This document shows, one piece after another, positions 32,752-44,119 of a stretch of DNA of 64,000 nt. Position 1 is the first letter of the stretch; every line of letters starts with the position of its first letter. The notes beneath the pieces were generated by a model that made no database searches, had not been told where the DNA came from, and saw only the letters and a program-made list of their open reading frames with translations. Made by a program: the position numbers and the translations under genes. The DNA is from Calycina herbarum (taxonomy: Eukaryota > Ascomycota > Leotiomycetes > Helotiales > Pezizellaceae): positions 434,001 through 498,000 of the forward strand of contig LLEY01000020.1 of assembly GCA_001414485.1 (NCBI GenBank). Reading direction: 5' to 3'.

Positions 32752-34152
32752 ATGGATGCAAGGTGGGACATACCGACTGTGGCGGTAGCCATGGTAGCCG
32801 TTTTTGTTACAGCCTCCCCAATCGCCGTCAGTTTCTCACAACGCTTAGCCCGAAGAATCGTTTCGGTGGTTTTTCCGGCAAAAAACAAATGTCGACGGGT
32901 CGTGTGGGACGATATCCCGGAAGGAATTCTGCATCAGTGCGAATCAACCAGCTCGCATATTCACAACAGTGTACGCCAAGCTCACGATACCTTGGATTGT
33001 TGGAAAAGTACCTACAAATATGTTTTTAACCGGCTATCTTCACGAACAACGTCTGGGAATTCGGTACTTTTTTCTTACACCACAAACCCGATGCGCTAGG
33101 GGAATATATACAAACCGACCTGCACACTATTAAGGCTTTCTTGATCATGACGGCAGAAGACTGTAGATCTTGTGAAAAGCCTGACATGAAAAAGTTGTTA
33201 GAAATTCGAAACTTTGGTTCTATCACAACTCTTCATCTCGGAGGAACGAGTCTTGCGATCCCAAATATAGTGCTCACTAAGTCCGAAGTCGAGAAATTCG
33301 TTGAAGGATACCCGCCCTTTTATCGTGACTTTTATACAACTTCAGGTGGAATTATAATCTCGAGTCCATCATATACCTCAGAGTGTATGAGGAAGGGTTC
33401 TTTGGTTCTAGCTGTAGGGATATCCATGAACGTGGGTCATATCAATCCTTTACACAATATTCAACAAGTCACCCACGAAACTCACGAGGCTTACTGGAAG
33501 GCAACTTGTGTGATGACAGCATTCCGAATGATTGGACGGACACTTGAACAACTCCAAACATATGAGGAAGAGAGCTACAAGAAACACTCGGGAAAGAGCA
33601 GTCAAGTTCCAGGCCTTCTCTCCCCTCTAGCCAGTATGGAAAACAATACGTGGACGTCACAAGCTAGAGCTTGCTACAATATGATTTTGAGCGAAGAATA
33701 TTCTCTCAAATCCAGTATCGAAAGGCAACGAGATATAGAAAGCAGCGCTTTGTTCACACCGATTGTGGGGAACTGTCCATGCTTTCAAAAGTGCATTGGA
33801 AACAGCGATCACTCGAAGTAAGAACGCATTCAAGTTCAGCAGGAGCATCAACTGACAGGTTTCCCCCACTAGGACATGCAGACGTGGCCAAATTAAGAGA
33901 AAGGATCCATCCAGATCTCTCACTGAAGAACAATGCACAGCTGCACTTGAGATATTCAAAAACAATATTCATTCGGAGGAAAATATTGCAACAATCCTTC
34001 CAGTTCTACCGTCAATTCTACAAAGTCTTATACTTGGAATGTTTGAGGTAGAACAGTATTTTGCTCACTATGGTCGAAAGCTTGAATTGCCCCCGGAATT
34101 GGTAATTTCGAAGTACGTGTACTTGAGGAAATGCAAGGATGAAGAATGTTAG
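32752..34152 (+). CDS. Unrecognised protein with an N-terminal membrane segment (3 exons)
   Basis: Model join(32752..33007,33100..33817,33873..34152), 417 codons; frame is kept through a 92-bp (GTACCT..CTAG) and a 55-bp (GTAAGA..CTAG) intron. Residues about 8-27 are hydrophobic (PTVAVAMVAVFVTASPIAVS) followed by a basic QRLARRI, consistent with a membrane anchor or signal-anchor. The middle reads as soluble protein (YIQTDLHTIKAFLIMTAEDC, SITTLHLGGTSLAIPNIVLT, SGGIIISSPSYTSE). The third exon gives a helical end (TEEQCTAALEIFKNNIHSEE, LPVLPSILQSLILGMFEVEQ). I do not recognise the family. The long open second exon and clean splicing argue that it is a real gene. The first intron's donor is weak, so the exon 1 junction is the least certain part. 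Confidence 0.6.
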
Positions 34153-34565
34153 AACATTCTTTCTGTTTGCATCTAGACTGTAAGGGCATCATGGATTGTA
34201 ACTTGTCTTCAACCTAGATTTTATTGTAAGAAACTCTTAAAAAATTGAAACCTCATGTCAAAAATCTTTGAAACTGATCTTTTATTGCTCTATCTCTGCA
34301 TGAAACCAATAGGCCCATAGGGAAAAGCCTATCTCTCTTACATTAAAACACATCCTCTTCCACAAGACCATTAATATTCTATCACCCTCACCCAAATCCT
34401 CACCTCCAGGATCCAGTCCTAGAGCCCTCTCAAAAGTATAAAGCACACGTAAAATCGTACACGGAAGAGAGAAACACAAACCAACACCCCCCCCTCCAAA
34501 GAACTCCTGTACCAAAAAATCACTGATCCAAGACCTAAGCAACGACCCCTACTTCTATCATTCTC
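34153..34565. other. Convergent intergenic region
   Basis: Between the 3' ends of two convergent genes. AT-rich at left, C-rich at right; nothing coding seen. Confidence 0.5.
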
Positions 34566-35312
34566 CTATCCCGCCAAAGCCATCGACTTCCGATTCTTCG
34601 TCCTCCTCTGGACACAAAATGTCGCCAATGCCAGCAACAAACTCGGAACCCCAACACCCAACCCAACAGCAAGAGCAATAATATCACTCTGCGCAAGACC
34701 CTTCTTCGCAGGATTCGTACTAGATGTCGGGCTTGCTTGTCCCCCATTTCCGGTCCCAGTAGCAACACTTTGACTCCCAACACTCCCAGTCCAAGTGACA
34801 GTATTCCCCACCTTCTCCACTCCCGTTGTAGTAGCCACACCCGTCGGCCCAACTTGTGCTTGTGTCGTAGACGCCACAGCAACACTCGTTCTACCCCCCA
34901 AACTTGAGCCACGCCCAGCAACAGCAGTAGTAGAAGCCTCCACATTCGCAGTTGCACAATACCCATCAAACAAACTAATCGCCGCCGTGACCTCGCCCGG
35001 AAAATTCGAACATCCCTTGCTCACACAAGAACTGATGTATGCCGAGGCGGGAGCAAGGTTATTCTGCTTACAGTAACAGAGATTCTTCGCCGGACAACCA
35101 CATTGAAGTTCTTGTGCTAGATCGTAGTAGCCTTTGTTTACTCCGCATGCGAAGGAGCCGGTGTACCAGAGGCAACCTGCTGCGCATGGGCGGATCGTGG
35201 AGTATGCTGGTTGCGAAACGATTGAGACGTAGCCTGAAGGGCCAGTTGTTGTCGTTGCGGCAAATGAGAGAGCTGCGAACGCGAGCACTGAGGGAAGGAC
35301 GATGATGTACAT
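34566..35312 (-). CDS. Cys-rich extracellular protein with one C-terminal membrane segment
   Basis: 248 codons, no intron. The start at 35312 is chosen because MYIIVLPSVLAFAALSFA is a clear signal peptide, while the upstream in-frame ATG (35450) adds a non-signal leader. Mature residues about 40-120 hold ten cysteines in the order RPCAAGC, FACG, LQCGC, LCYC, SCVSKGC, GYC. This spacing resembles fungal Cys-rich surface domains (CFEM-like), but CFEM has eight cysteines, so I do not call it CFEM. A Ser/Thr/Gly-rich stalk follows, then a membrane helix (IIALAVGLGVGVPSLLLALA) and a short basic tail (QRRTKNRKSM). The layout is that of a type I surface protein or sensor. Function unknown. Confidence 0.75.
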   Translation of the reverse strand: MYIIVLPSVLAFAALSFAATTTTGPSGYVSIVSQPAYSTIRPCAAGCLWYTGSFACGVNKGYYDLAQELQCGCPAKNLCYCKQNNLAPASAYISSCVSKGCSNFPGEVTAAISLFDGYCATANVEASTTAVAGRGSSLGGRTSVAVASTTQAQVGPTGVATTTGVEKVGNTVTWTGSVGSQSVATGTGNGGQASPTSSTNPAKKGLAQSDIIALAVGLGVGVPSLLLALATFCVQRRTKNRKSMALAG

Positions 35313-37014
35313 TTTTGGGTTTGAATGGGCTTGAGCTTTGATCCAAAGAGTAGAAAGAACTTTGCAGACTGTGCAACAAGCGAACGACGATAGTGACAAG
35401 GACTCACAGGGGACCGTGCTGGGTATTTGTGCCCAAAAAGGGGGAGTCACGGTCTACCAGGCATAGCTTTCCAGCCTTGACGGCACAAATGCAGAGGAAT
35501 ATTTATAGCTGTCATTTCTAGATAGGAAGGAATCGGTAATAAGCGAATCAGAGGTAATTCCCAGCCCTTCGAAATCTGCAAACTCCCTTGAGCGGGCTGA
35601 GCACTTTCAAGTTGGGGGGCTCTAGATTTCCAACCTCTGGAACCCGATTAGATATTGTAAAAGGAGGCGTTCTGCCACTTAGCTTGGCTATATCTTGGCT
35701 ACAGTGAGCATGCGGCGGTGATCTTGGCTGTGTAACAATTGTGAGAAGGGAAAGCACCATGATAAGAATGGTAAAGCTCTTAAGGACTCCAGTAGAAATA
35801 AAAGAACAAAATGAGGAGACAAAAAGTGTTACGAGTTTTCCGATTCAACATATCAATAGAGCCTCCTCATTTCCACGGACTCCATACACTCATAGACTCA
35901 AAGACTCAGTAGTATATAGTATATCTCCTAATCTCGGTTAAGCCTAGTAGCATTATGCAAGCCATCGGGCACAATGATAGGGCTGAGCAAATGAGGAAGG
36001 CAAGCAATAGCAATCAAAGCAGAAATGCCTAGACCGGAGAGCGGGATTCACCCACTTCTAGCAGGATGGGAACTGGGAACACCTCAACTATTCGAGAACT
36101 CCATTTTGTTCTCGCGGAAATCCAAGTTGTCCTCTATTTCTAGCCCAATCTCAAGTATCCGGAAAACCAAATGAAAAGAACGAGGCTGCGAAGGCACTTT
36201 GGCGTGACAGCAACTGTATGAGCAACCACTATTAAAACTAAATTAGAGGAAAACGAACAGTTAAAACTAAATGATTGAGCGGTATGCGACGCAGGTCATC
36301 AAAGTAAATCTTCATCCAAATCCCGCCGAGTTTGGGGGCGGTAAAAGTTACGCCACAAAATACGTGTGGAATTTCTGCGGACATGAGATACCAGAACAAC
36401 TGCAGAGAAGATAGTGAAAGAAAAACGATATGAATACACAAGCGACGTAACAAGTACTTTGCTTGAAGTTTGGTCATTGCTCTACGGCACCTTTTGTATT
36501 ATTGTGCGAGATAATCATAGCTATCAATCGAGAAGGTTTAGGATAATCAAGAAATTGGCTTTTTAAATCCTCTAAACCTTCTCGCTTTTTCAATTTACTA
36601 GACTATTTCGTACAATGGTTGGGTTCCTTTCAAAAAAACTCGGCACCGATGAAATCGTATTGACCTCCTTTTCTGGCAAGAAATAGCAAGCGAAGAAAAG
36701 CTGGCGACCATTCATGCGTTGAAATATGAATAGACGAAGTGACAAGCTTGGACCTTGCATTTTTGGGACGAATATGAAGCAAAATATGCACAAGGAACCC
36801 AAAGGAGACTTTGAGATGGAAGCGTTGACGCTGTCATCAAGCATTCGCAAAGTGCATAATTTGAAGTGAGCCAGCGTTTCGAGCTAGGCAGTGAAAATAT
36901 CCTTTGGATGAATTGAAAATCGAAGATAGTGTGGGGATTCAAACCCATAAAGCATACTGAGATTCGTGAACTAGGGCGACTAAAAAAGGTTCAATCCGCC
37001 GTTGTCGATAAACT
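35313..37014. other. Intergenic region, mostly featureless
   Basis: 1.7 kb with promoter of the Cys-rich gene at left and the 3' side of the dipeptidase at right. Includes the small hairpin at 36529-36584. The minus-strand open frames at 36238 and 36590-36948 have no recognisable motifs. Confidence 0.5.
36529..36584. repeat. Hairpin family 2, copy 2 (56 bp)
   Basis: Perfect 13-bp arms CGAGAAGGTTTAG and CTAAACCTTCTCG enclose 30 bp including GATAATCAAGAAATT, shared with the copy at 61858. Confidence 0.75.
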
Positions 37015-38660
37015 CTATCTCAAGCTTGGTAGTTTATCTTCCAGTGGCTTCTCTCCACTAGCTTGCAACTTCTGAGCAACATCATCTACTTCCTTCCAAA
37101 CTCGCAAAACATTCCCACCAACAATTCCTCTCGCTTGATCATCACTAAGACCTTGATGAAGTAGCTCTGCCACTAAATCGGGGAATTTACTCACGTCATC
37201 AAGTCCCTTTGGCGTGTTTGGTATCCCATCAAAATCACTACCCAAACCAACATGTTCATAACCAATTAAATCTCCAATATGCTTCACATGTCTAACAACA
37301 TGTTCCAAGGTTGAATTTTGTGGGTAAAAATTCGGGAGTCCTGATGGATTCGACGAGTTCGCAGTGCAAGACACGAAATCGGGACTAAAATTGACCATAA
37401 CCACACTATTCCTCTTCTTCACCAACTGAAGAATGTCGTCCGGGACATTTCTCGGATGGGGACAGATAGAATAGGCCGAAGAGTGACTATAAATAGGAGG
37501 AGCAGCGCTGCCTTCCCAGTCAGAAGAGCCTCCGAGCACATCACGCTGGGTGTCTTGGCTGGTATGTGCGAGGTCTACAATCATGCCAATTCGGTTCATC
37601 TCATGTATCAAATCTCTTCCGGCAGGTGACACACCACCCCATTTTGGTTTTGCGACTTCGACACCATGCTCTACCTCAAGAAGAGCGGCATCTGCGTAGA
37701 TGTTGTGGCAATTATGTGTTAGTGTTGCATATCGAACACCCAATGAGTGGAACAGACGGAGGTTGGAAATTCGATTTCCAATTTGATGGAGGCCTTCGAT
37801 TGCGAGTGGTGAGATGAGTTGGCCTGCTTTGAAGGCGGGAAGAGCTGAGGTACTGTTTGGTGGTAGAGAGAAGTGGTCTGGATATGCAGCCTGAAGACGA
37901 GATAGAAGATCAATCTGGGTGAGAGTAAATGCAACGGCTATATGAGTTTAGTTTTGTAGACGTAGTTCAAAACAAGGCAAATGAGAATCTTATAAAGCAG
38001 GGATACGCCAAAATCCGAGAATGTAGTCACGATGGAATGTCATCAATTGAGAAAGCGGAAAGAAATGACCACATAAAAGATGAACATACAATCAACATAA
38101 TTGTCATCTGAAAAATCAGATCCATTAGAAGGACATGGTACAAATGCAGACCAAAATGCCCCTCCATTTTTGCCTTCTTTTAAACGAGGTAGGTCGACGT
38201 GCTGGGGCATCCCGCCTTGCTCGAAAGGGGTGGTAAATTTGTCATCGTAAATGTGATTGTCGTAAAGAAATCGAATCAAAATGGCAAGGTCATTGTGTCC
38301 ATCTAGATGATGTCAGAATCGAGTGTGAAAGGGTTTTGGAGGAGGTTAATTGTTACCTATGAGGGGATTATCCGACAGAATCCGGTTGACTCGCTGTTCT
38401 ACTGATTGAGGAGCTAGTTGTAAATGTCGCGATATCTTATCATAGATAACTTGAGGTGTCAAGGCAAGGATTATACTGAGAAGGACTGATATTCCCAAGA
38501 TCCTTGAGATAAATCTACTGGTTTTTGAATGTTTGGGTTGTACCCGCAACTCTCCGTTCTGGTGGTTCTTCTCAGTGTCGAAAGAAGTCCGAGAATGATT
38601 GTTGTCTGATAGCCGACTACCAATTGGCAACAATGGGTCCGTTTCGGTGTAGGGAGCCAT
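37015..38660 (-). CDS. Membrane-anchored zinc dipeptidase (peptidase family M19)
   Basis: Model complement(join(37015..37937,38090..38302,38357..38660)), 479 codons; introns of 152 and 54 bp. Residues 1-50 are a polar cytosolic tail, about 51-72 a single membrane helix (ISRILGISVLLSIILALTPQ VIY), and the rest faces outside the cytosol. The first splice junction completes DGHND (102-106), the family's zinc-binding His-x-Asp. Other family ligands are visible: Glu in LAIEGLHQIG, His in IVDLAHTSQDT, His in IYSHSSAY, and Asp in GLGSDFDGIPNTP. M19 enzymes (renal dipeptidase) are binuclear zinc dipeptidases cleaving dipeptides, and in fungi some act on secondary-metabolite thiols. A single-pass type II arrangement is common in ascomycete members. 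No cluster partners are nearby, so a general role in peptide turnover is more likely. Confidence 0.93.
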
Positions 38661-39639
38661 GATAGAATGAAGATATACTTTCCACCAAAAACCTGGGAGG
38701 ATGGAGGATGGAGGTTGTTAAGAAAGGTCGGTCGGCCCACTCGGACTTTCCATTTCAAAGCACCTCATCGATGGACCGATCCCCAGGTTTAGATAAGGCA
38801 AGGCGTAGCACGTGCCAAAACTGAAGCGTGCTAAATATATTTTGGGAGCTCTGATAAAAGCGGCAGTAATAGGTAGCTCTCGTTGTTCAAGTAGACTTTG
38901 GTATTCTACGACAATTCACACACTTGCTCAGGATTAACATTCGGGGTTATTTTAAGCTTTTAGAGCAATCTTTTAGAAATACTCGAAACTTAGAGAGAGG
39001 TATTTGTTCAGGTACTGCCGCTTTTATTTCTGATTTCCTGCCTTTGTACTCCGTACCCCTACCCGGTTGAGTGATCTGCACGCGTCACATTCATCTGAAG
39101 TGAAATTCGTGGCATGAGCATTAAAGCAGGGAAGTCGGAAAAAGTGATTGTTCTTACCAAAGATTTGCTTTTCGTGTTTGTGAATAACCTCAACTCTAAC
39201 CCCCTCACCACATCGTTCTAATACCCCTTCAACACATAACCTGCAATACATACCAACGGCACATCTACGGAAACCTTGTACTCGCACTCTACTCCTGACG
39301 AACCTACACGGAAAATCGGCGTCTTTCTGCTGGATTTGTGGCGCAGGCGAACAAGCGACCTTGACCTGGACGAATAATCCCAGCTGAACGTTGGCCAGCA
39401 ATTCGATTTCTCGTAACCGCGGAAAGGAGCAGCTCCTGAATCAGCAGAACCGCTTCCTCTAATCATTTCTGCAAGCAACCAGCAAGCAGTCTCCCACAGT
39501 CATTCGTTAATTCAACAATCATCAACGCCCCAACCTGCGAGCCGCATCCACCCCTTTTTCCCTCCGAGACTGAGATCTGAGATCTCGAGAAACCATCAAC
39601 ACCACCCCTTCTCCTTAGTCACACAACACGTTGGCCGTC
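38661..39639. other. Divergent promoter region with MITE copy F
   Basis: Between the divergently transcribed dipeptidase and Rgd2-like genes. Contains the element at 38851-39032; otherwise promoter-like sequence, C/T-rich just before 39640. No gene seen. Confidence 0.55.
38851..39032. mobile_element. MITE copy F (about 182 bp)
   Basis: Left GATAAAAGCGGCAGTAATAG; right TACTGCCGCTTTTATTTC. Inverted ends are 16 bp with one base difference in spacing. The interior is AT-rich and only weakly similar to copies A and E, so it is an older or divergent subtype. Confidence 0.7.
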
Positions 39640-42473
39640 ATGCCTGGCTTCGCAGATTCTTTCTGGTCGTCTGGCGATTATGCCGGAGGTAAAATGGCCT
39701 GGACCACTCTCGCAGCCTCGTTTTTGCTAAACTTTACCTGCAGGACTGGGTGTTCTCTTTGATAAGCTCCAGCAAGGTGTCGCGGAAAATCAACAGATGC
39801 TCACAATCGCGCGAATGCGAGCGGAGGCCGAAGACGTGTATGGCATGCGCCTGGGCGAGATTGGTCCTGCGACAGATCGAATAACTGGTGGCTTCTCTCG
39901 CGATGATGGGGCCAGTGTCCGGAAGGTGAGATTGATATTTCCTAGGGGAAATGAGGAGAGAGCGGCGCTGACTTCTTTTGTAGGCATATGATGGTGTACG
40001 AACAGAGATGGAAGAGGCTTCAAAAAACCACAAAAGGATCGCACAGAGCATTCGGGACTTGGTCGTGAACCCCTTCTCGCGATGGTGCGATGCCCACGAA
40101 TCGAGACTCGCAAATTCCCAGGAGGACCTTCAATCGCGGATAAAACTTCACGATAAGCAGGCGGAAGCTGTCAAGAAATTGCGCAGTCATTATTTCAACA
40201 AATGTCGATTAGTGGAGGACATTGAGGAGGAGAATAAGCTGGCTTTCCAAGACCCAGAAACAAGCCCCAAACCAAAGATACCAGAAATCAAGGTGGACGA
40301 CAAGGAGGAAGAGGAAGAAGAGCAGCTCGAAATTGCCGACGACCTCTACCAACCAGAACAGGTCCGGAAAATCCTAGGGCACATCTTGCAGACTGTCACC
40401 CTGAGCGAGACTAAAGTTCCAATCCTCGGAACCTATATCAATACCACTTCTGGTGCTGATATTGTCGAGTACTTCCAGAAGCATATGCAAGCAACGAGTG
40501 TGAGCCACGCTGAGCGCATTGGGCAGGACCTCATCACACATGGATTCCTCCGCCTTGTTGGGAATGTGGGCAACATCTTCGCCAACAGCTCGAAAATGAA
40601 TTATCAATGGAAGCCCAAGGCATTTCAATGGGCTGGCGTTCCTGAGAAGAAGCAGGTTTTGGGCCGATCATTCTCGATCGCGTCCAATGCCGATAGCATC
40701 GACTCCCCAATTGTTGGCACTGTTACCGATTACCTAGCTGGATGGAATCCTCTCAATACAGCACATCCCAACGAGACCCCTGGCGATCGTCTTCGAAGAG
40801 AAGCTGCAGAAGCCGATGATAGGTATAAGGCTGGTGTCCGAAAGTTGGATCTTTACCGCTGCCAACTTGAGGAAGCTATTGTGGAACATCTCAAATATCT
40901 GGAAAGGTGTGAATTGGATAGACTAAAGGCCATGAAGACCATCATCTTGGATTTCTCCGGCACCATCAGCAACGTTATTCCAAGCTTGCAGTCAACCGTC
41001 GATAATATGATGCTCTACCAGGAGACTGTCCAACCCATAGGAGATCTCCGATACCTCCTTGAAAACTACCGCACTGGTGGTTTTGCCCCCAAAGTTACGG
41101 TTTATGAAAACTACTATAATTCGGCAGATGAACAGACTTTTGGAGTTGACCTTGAAGCACGAGCCCGTGCCGATCGAAAGCGTGTGCCAGCTTTGATCAC
41201 AACAATTCTTACCTTCTTGGATAATCGCTATCCGGACCTCGAAGGAGATGAAGCTCGACGAAGCGTGTGGCTTGTTGAGGTTCCTTTGGCACAGACTCAC
41301 AGAGTGCGAGAAGCACTTAATACCGGGAAGGCGTTTACTATTGAGGCCCTGGAACCTTATGAGATTCCAATAATTGCTAGCGTTCTGAAATTATATTTGT
41401 TGGAGCTTCCAGGTATGTTGACATCGCTGACCGCCTAAATCTTCCCTCACTAACATCTAGCAGATTCTCTGGTCTCATCCCATGTTTACGAAATTATGAA
41501 AACGATCTATTCTACTCCAGCTTCAGAATCATCTGATTCTGCTCGCATTTCAGTTCTACAAAATACTCTAAGCCAGTTACGTCTTGCAAATATTGCAACT
41601 CTTGATGCTCTCATGACACACTTCACCCGACTCATCGAATTGACTTCAGCTGATGAGACTTATGTTGCTGCGCTGGCAACGGCTCTCGCGCCATGTGTTC
41701 TCCGCCCAAAGACAGATACCTCAATGACCATGGAGGAGAAATACTCTTACCGTTTGATACGTGATCTCTTTGCTCACAAGGTGGCAATTTTCAGCGAATT
41801 GAAGCGGGCCTCTTCTCTATCCCACACCATTAGTGTTGATACCCGTCCACGCGCCGTCAGTTCCGATGAAAGCAACCGAAAGGCCAACATGGAAGCTCGC
41901 GCTCGCGCTATTATTGCAGCAGGAGGAGGCTCTCGAAGCCGAAATCCAAGTCCGGCACCATCTCCTCGAGGACACCGCCGAGATCGTAGCTCAGCAGGAC
42001 CAGAGACTCGATTCCCCATTCAAACCTCACCAACTAATCCAAGAGACAGCAAACATTTGGCTGCTCGACAAAGTTTGGAGGTGCCTGGTGATATGGCAAT
42101 TACAAACTCTGAACCATCAAATGGACCTCAATCAGCACCTCTTCAGTCTGTCACCAACGGGTCATCCGGGGACACTCCTACGAGCGCAACATATATGCCA
42201 GGTATGGATGATGGACTTGGAGAAGTTGGTGTAGAGAAGCGTAATAGTTTGCCACGTGCTCCAGAATCAGGGGTCAGCAAACGTGATAGTTTGGGGCGAT
42301 CAGGCCATGTCGGCGCTGTAGCGAGCAGATTTGGAGGTCGCAAGCCCGTCTCGTTAGCAAGAATGAGCCAGAGCCACGAAGCAGGGAAGCGCGACAGTGT
42401 GGGTAGTAATTATGAGGACGGTGTTGGGGAGAAGTTTGGCGTCACTTTGACGGATAAACCGATGGATGACTGA
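39640..42473 (+). CDS. RGD2: Rgd2-like F-BAR / DEP / RhoGAP protein
   Basis: Model join(39640..39688,39744..39925,39984..41412,41464..42473), 889 codons, frame kept at all three junctions. The N-terminal F-BAR starts at once (MPGFADSFWSS, DKLQQGVAENQQML) and is split by an acidic loop and a DEP domain (about 200-290: VRKILGHILQTV, DIVEYFQKHM, GQDLITHGFLRL). The second F-BAR helix pair follows (CQLEEAIVEHLKYLERCELD). The RhoGAP domain (about 470-660) contains QTFGVDLEARAR, RVPALITTILTFLD and EIPIIASVLKLYLLELP. The tail is Ser/Pro-rich with basic patches. This insertion of DEP into F-BAR is the Rgd2 layout; Rgd2 acts on Cdc42/Rho5 in yeast, binding curved membrane. The segment where GAPs normally have the arginine finger (GxxRxSG) reads SVWLVEVPL, without that arginine. 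Confidence 0.9.
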
Positions 42474-43790
42474 GGATAATTTCGGGGGTTTGAATTTCTA
42501 TGGGGTGGGCGATTTTTTATGGATGGATGAATGGCAAATGGGATTGTGTTTTTGGTGGAAATTGTATGTATGTACGATAGAGCCATGAGTTCTAATGTGG
42601 AATATGCATACCGCCTCTGAGATATTCCGGTCCGTTGGGAAAATTCTCATACCTGACTACCGCCAGCCGCGTACATGGGTTCTGCTACATGTAGATATAA
42701 TCATGTTACAGAATCTGACCGAAGTTTTCGTCTATATCTTATAATTTTAAAGGCCGGGTGAAAGCTTCAGCGCGTTAAGATTTAACCTCGTGGATTTAGC
42801 TATGAGGCTGCCCATGGAACCTCTTTGCCCGTCGGCTCTTATCCTAAGCAGTGAGCATTCCAAATTTGAGGTTCTGAAAAATTTAATATTTTCTTATTTT
42901 AAGACTTCTAAAATCAAGAATCTAACATTGGAGATGTTCAGGATAGAAGTAACTCCTGGGACCGAGGGCACTTCCCCATATCATAAGAGTAGTCTTTTAG
43001 ACCTAACCACTATTGATAGGGCACAATCATAGTGAATTCTGTTGATAGATACAGATTTTCGGTTAATTGATACAGCAATGGCTATAGCAAATTTGTATAT
43101 ATATACGTGCTTTGTGCTCTTATAGAGCGATTAACGAATTCAAAACTTTTACTCCTGTTCTTCTGACATGTCTTATTCCAACTTCACTTTAACAAATTCC
43201 ACTCGCAACAGTGTCCTTTGAGGAATCCTTCCAACATATAGCAGGATCTTAAAGAAAATGAAATTTATTATTGATTTAGATATATTAAGCAACTACTAAA
43301 GTCTACTCTTACCACTGTGACTGAAATAGAAAACTAAGTTAGGACAATTTTTCATGTTCACAACCTCTTGTTTACGTGAGGTTCCTCTTACTATATCTAA
43401 TGTTATTATCTTATATTATACTAACCTAGGCTCGTGGTATCTGCGTAGGACTTCGTATGTGTCTGGTGTCTCCGTAGAACAAAACGACTCTGGTCTAAAA
43501 ACAGATAAAGGTGATACTTAATTGAGTATTCGAAACTATACCTTTAAGCTATTCGAGATCTAGCCTCTTACACTGAGCCTAATTACATCTTAACTTCTTA
43601 TTAGGATATCATTTAATTAAGCCTAGCGTATATTCATCTAATTAACACTACCTAGAGTTATAAGTACTCGATTTCACTTTAATATAAAAACCTTTTTGTT
43701 TAAAGAGTACGTTTAGAGAAAAACCCGCGATCCTTATAATCTCATTAATTTTTTTCGCTACACTAGTATGAGAGTTAAAACAAGCAGTGG
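42474..43790. other. AT-rich transition region
   Basis: 3' flank of the Rgd2-like gene grading into strongly AT-rich sequence from about 42700. No coding frame with motifs. It ends at the border of the solo LTR. Confidence 0.55.
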
Positions 43791-44119
43791 TGTTACGGAC
43801 CTGGCCACCGCCGAGCACGTGACTCGCGTACGGCTGCTCGCCGGCGTCCGCAAAGCCTGCCATTCCTGGCCTGGCCTAGAACCATTCCTACCTAGGCCAG
43901 GAACCATTTCTATAAACGGATCGACATTCCTATAACTTATCGATTCCTTTGCTATCTCTATATTATAGGACCTCTAGAAGTCTCCTCTTTCCTTCTCTTC
44001 TCTTCTATAGCTTTAGATCTTTAATTAAACTACCTCTTACTTCTCTAATTATCTGCTACACCTATGTATACTATAGGTAAGGATAACTACTAGAGGGCTA
44101 GCAGATTGGGTTTGTTATA
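43791..44119 (-). repeat. Solo LTR (329 bp), inverted relative to the full element
   Basis: TGTTACGGACCTGGCCACCG at 43791 is the reverse complement of the end of the LTR at 50548-50876, and both have 329 bp. Flanks AGTGG (43786-43790) and AGTAG (44120-44124) differ by one G/A and are probably the original target duplication. No internal retroelement sequence is attached. Confidence 0.85.

Noticed and set aside
32580..33029. 149-codon plus-strand frame
   Set aside because: It overlaps the 32752 frame, ends in a stop without a splice route to the downstream exon, and has no motifs.
36238..36948. Minus-strand frames upstream of the dipeptidase 3' end
   Set aside because: I looked for a duplicated gene because both end in similar length, but the two segments do not align and have no motifs.
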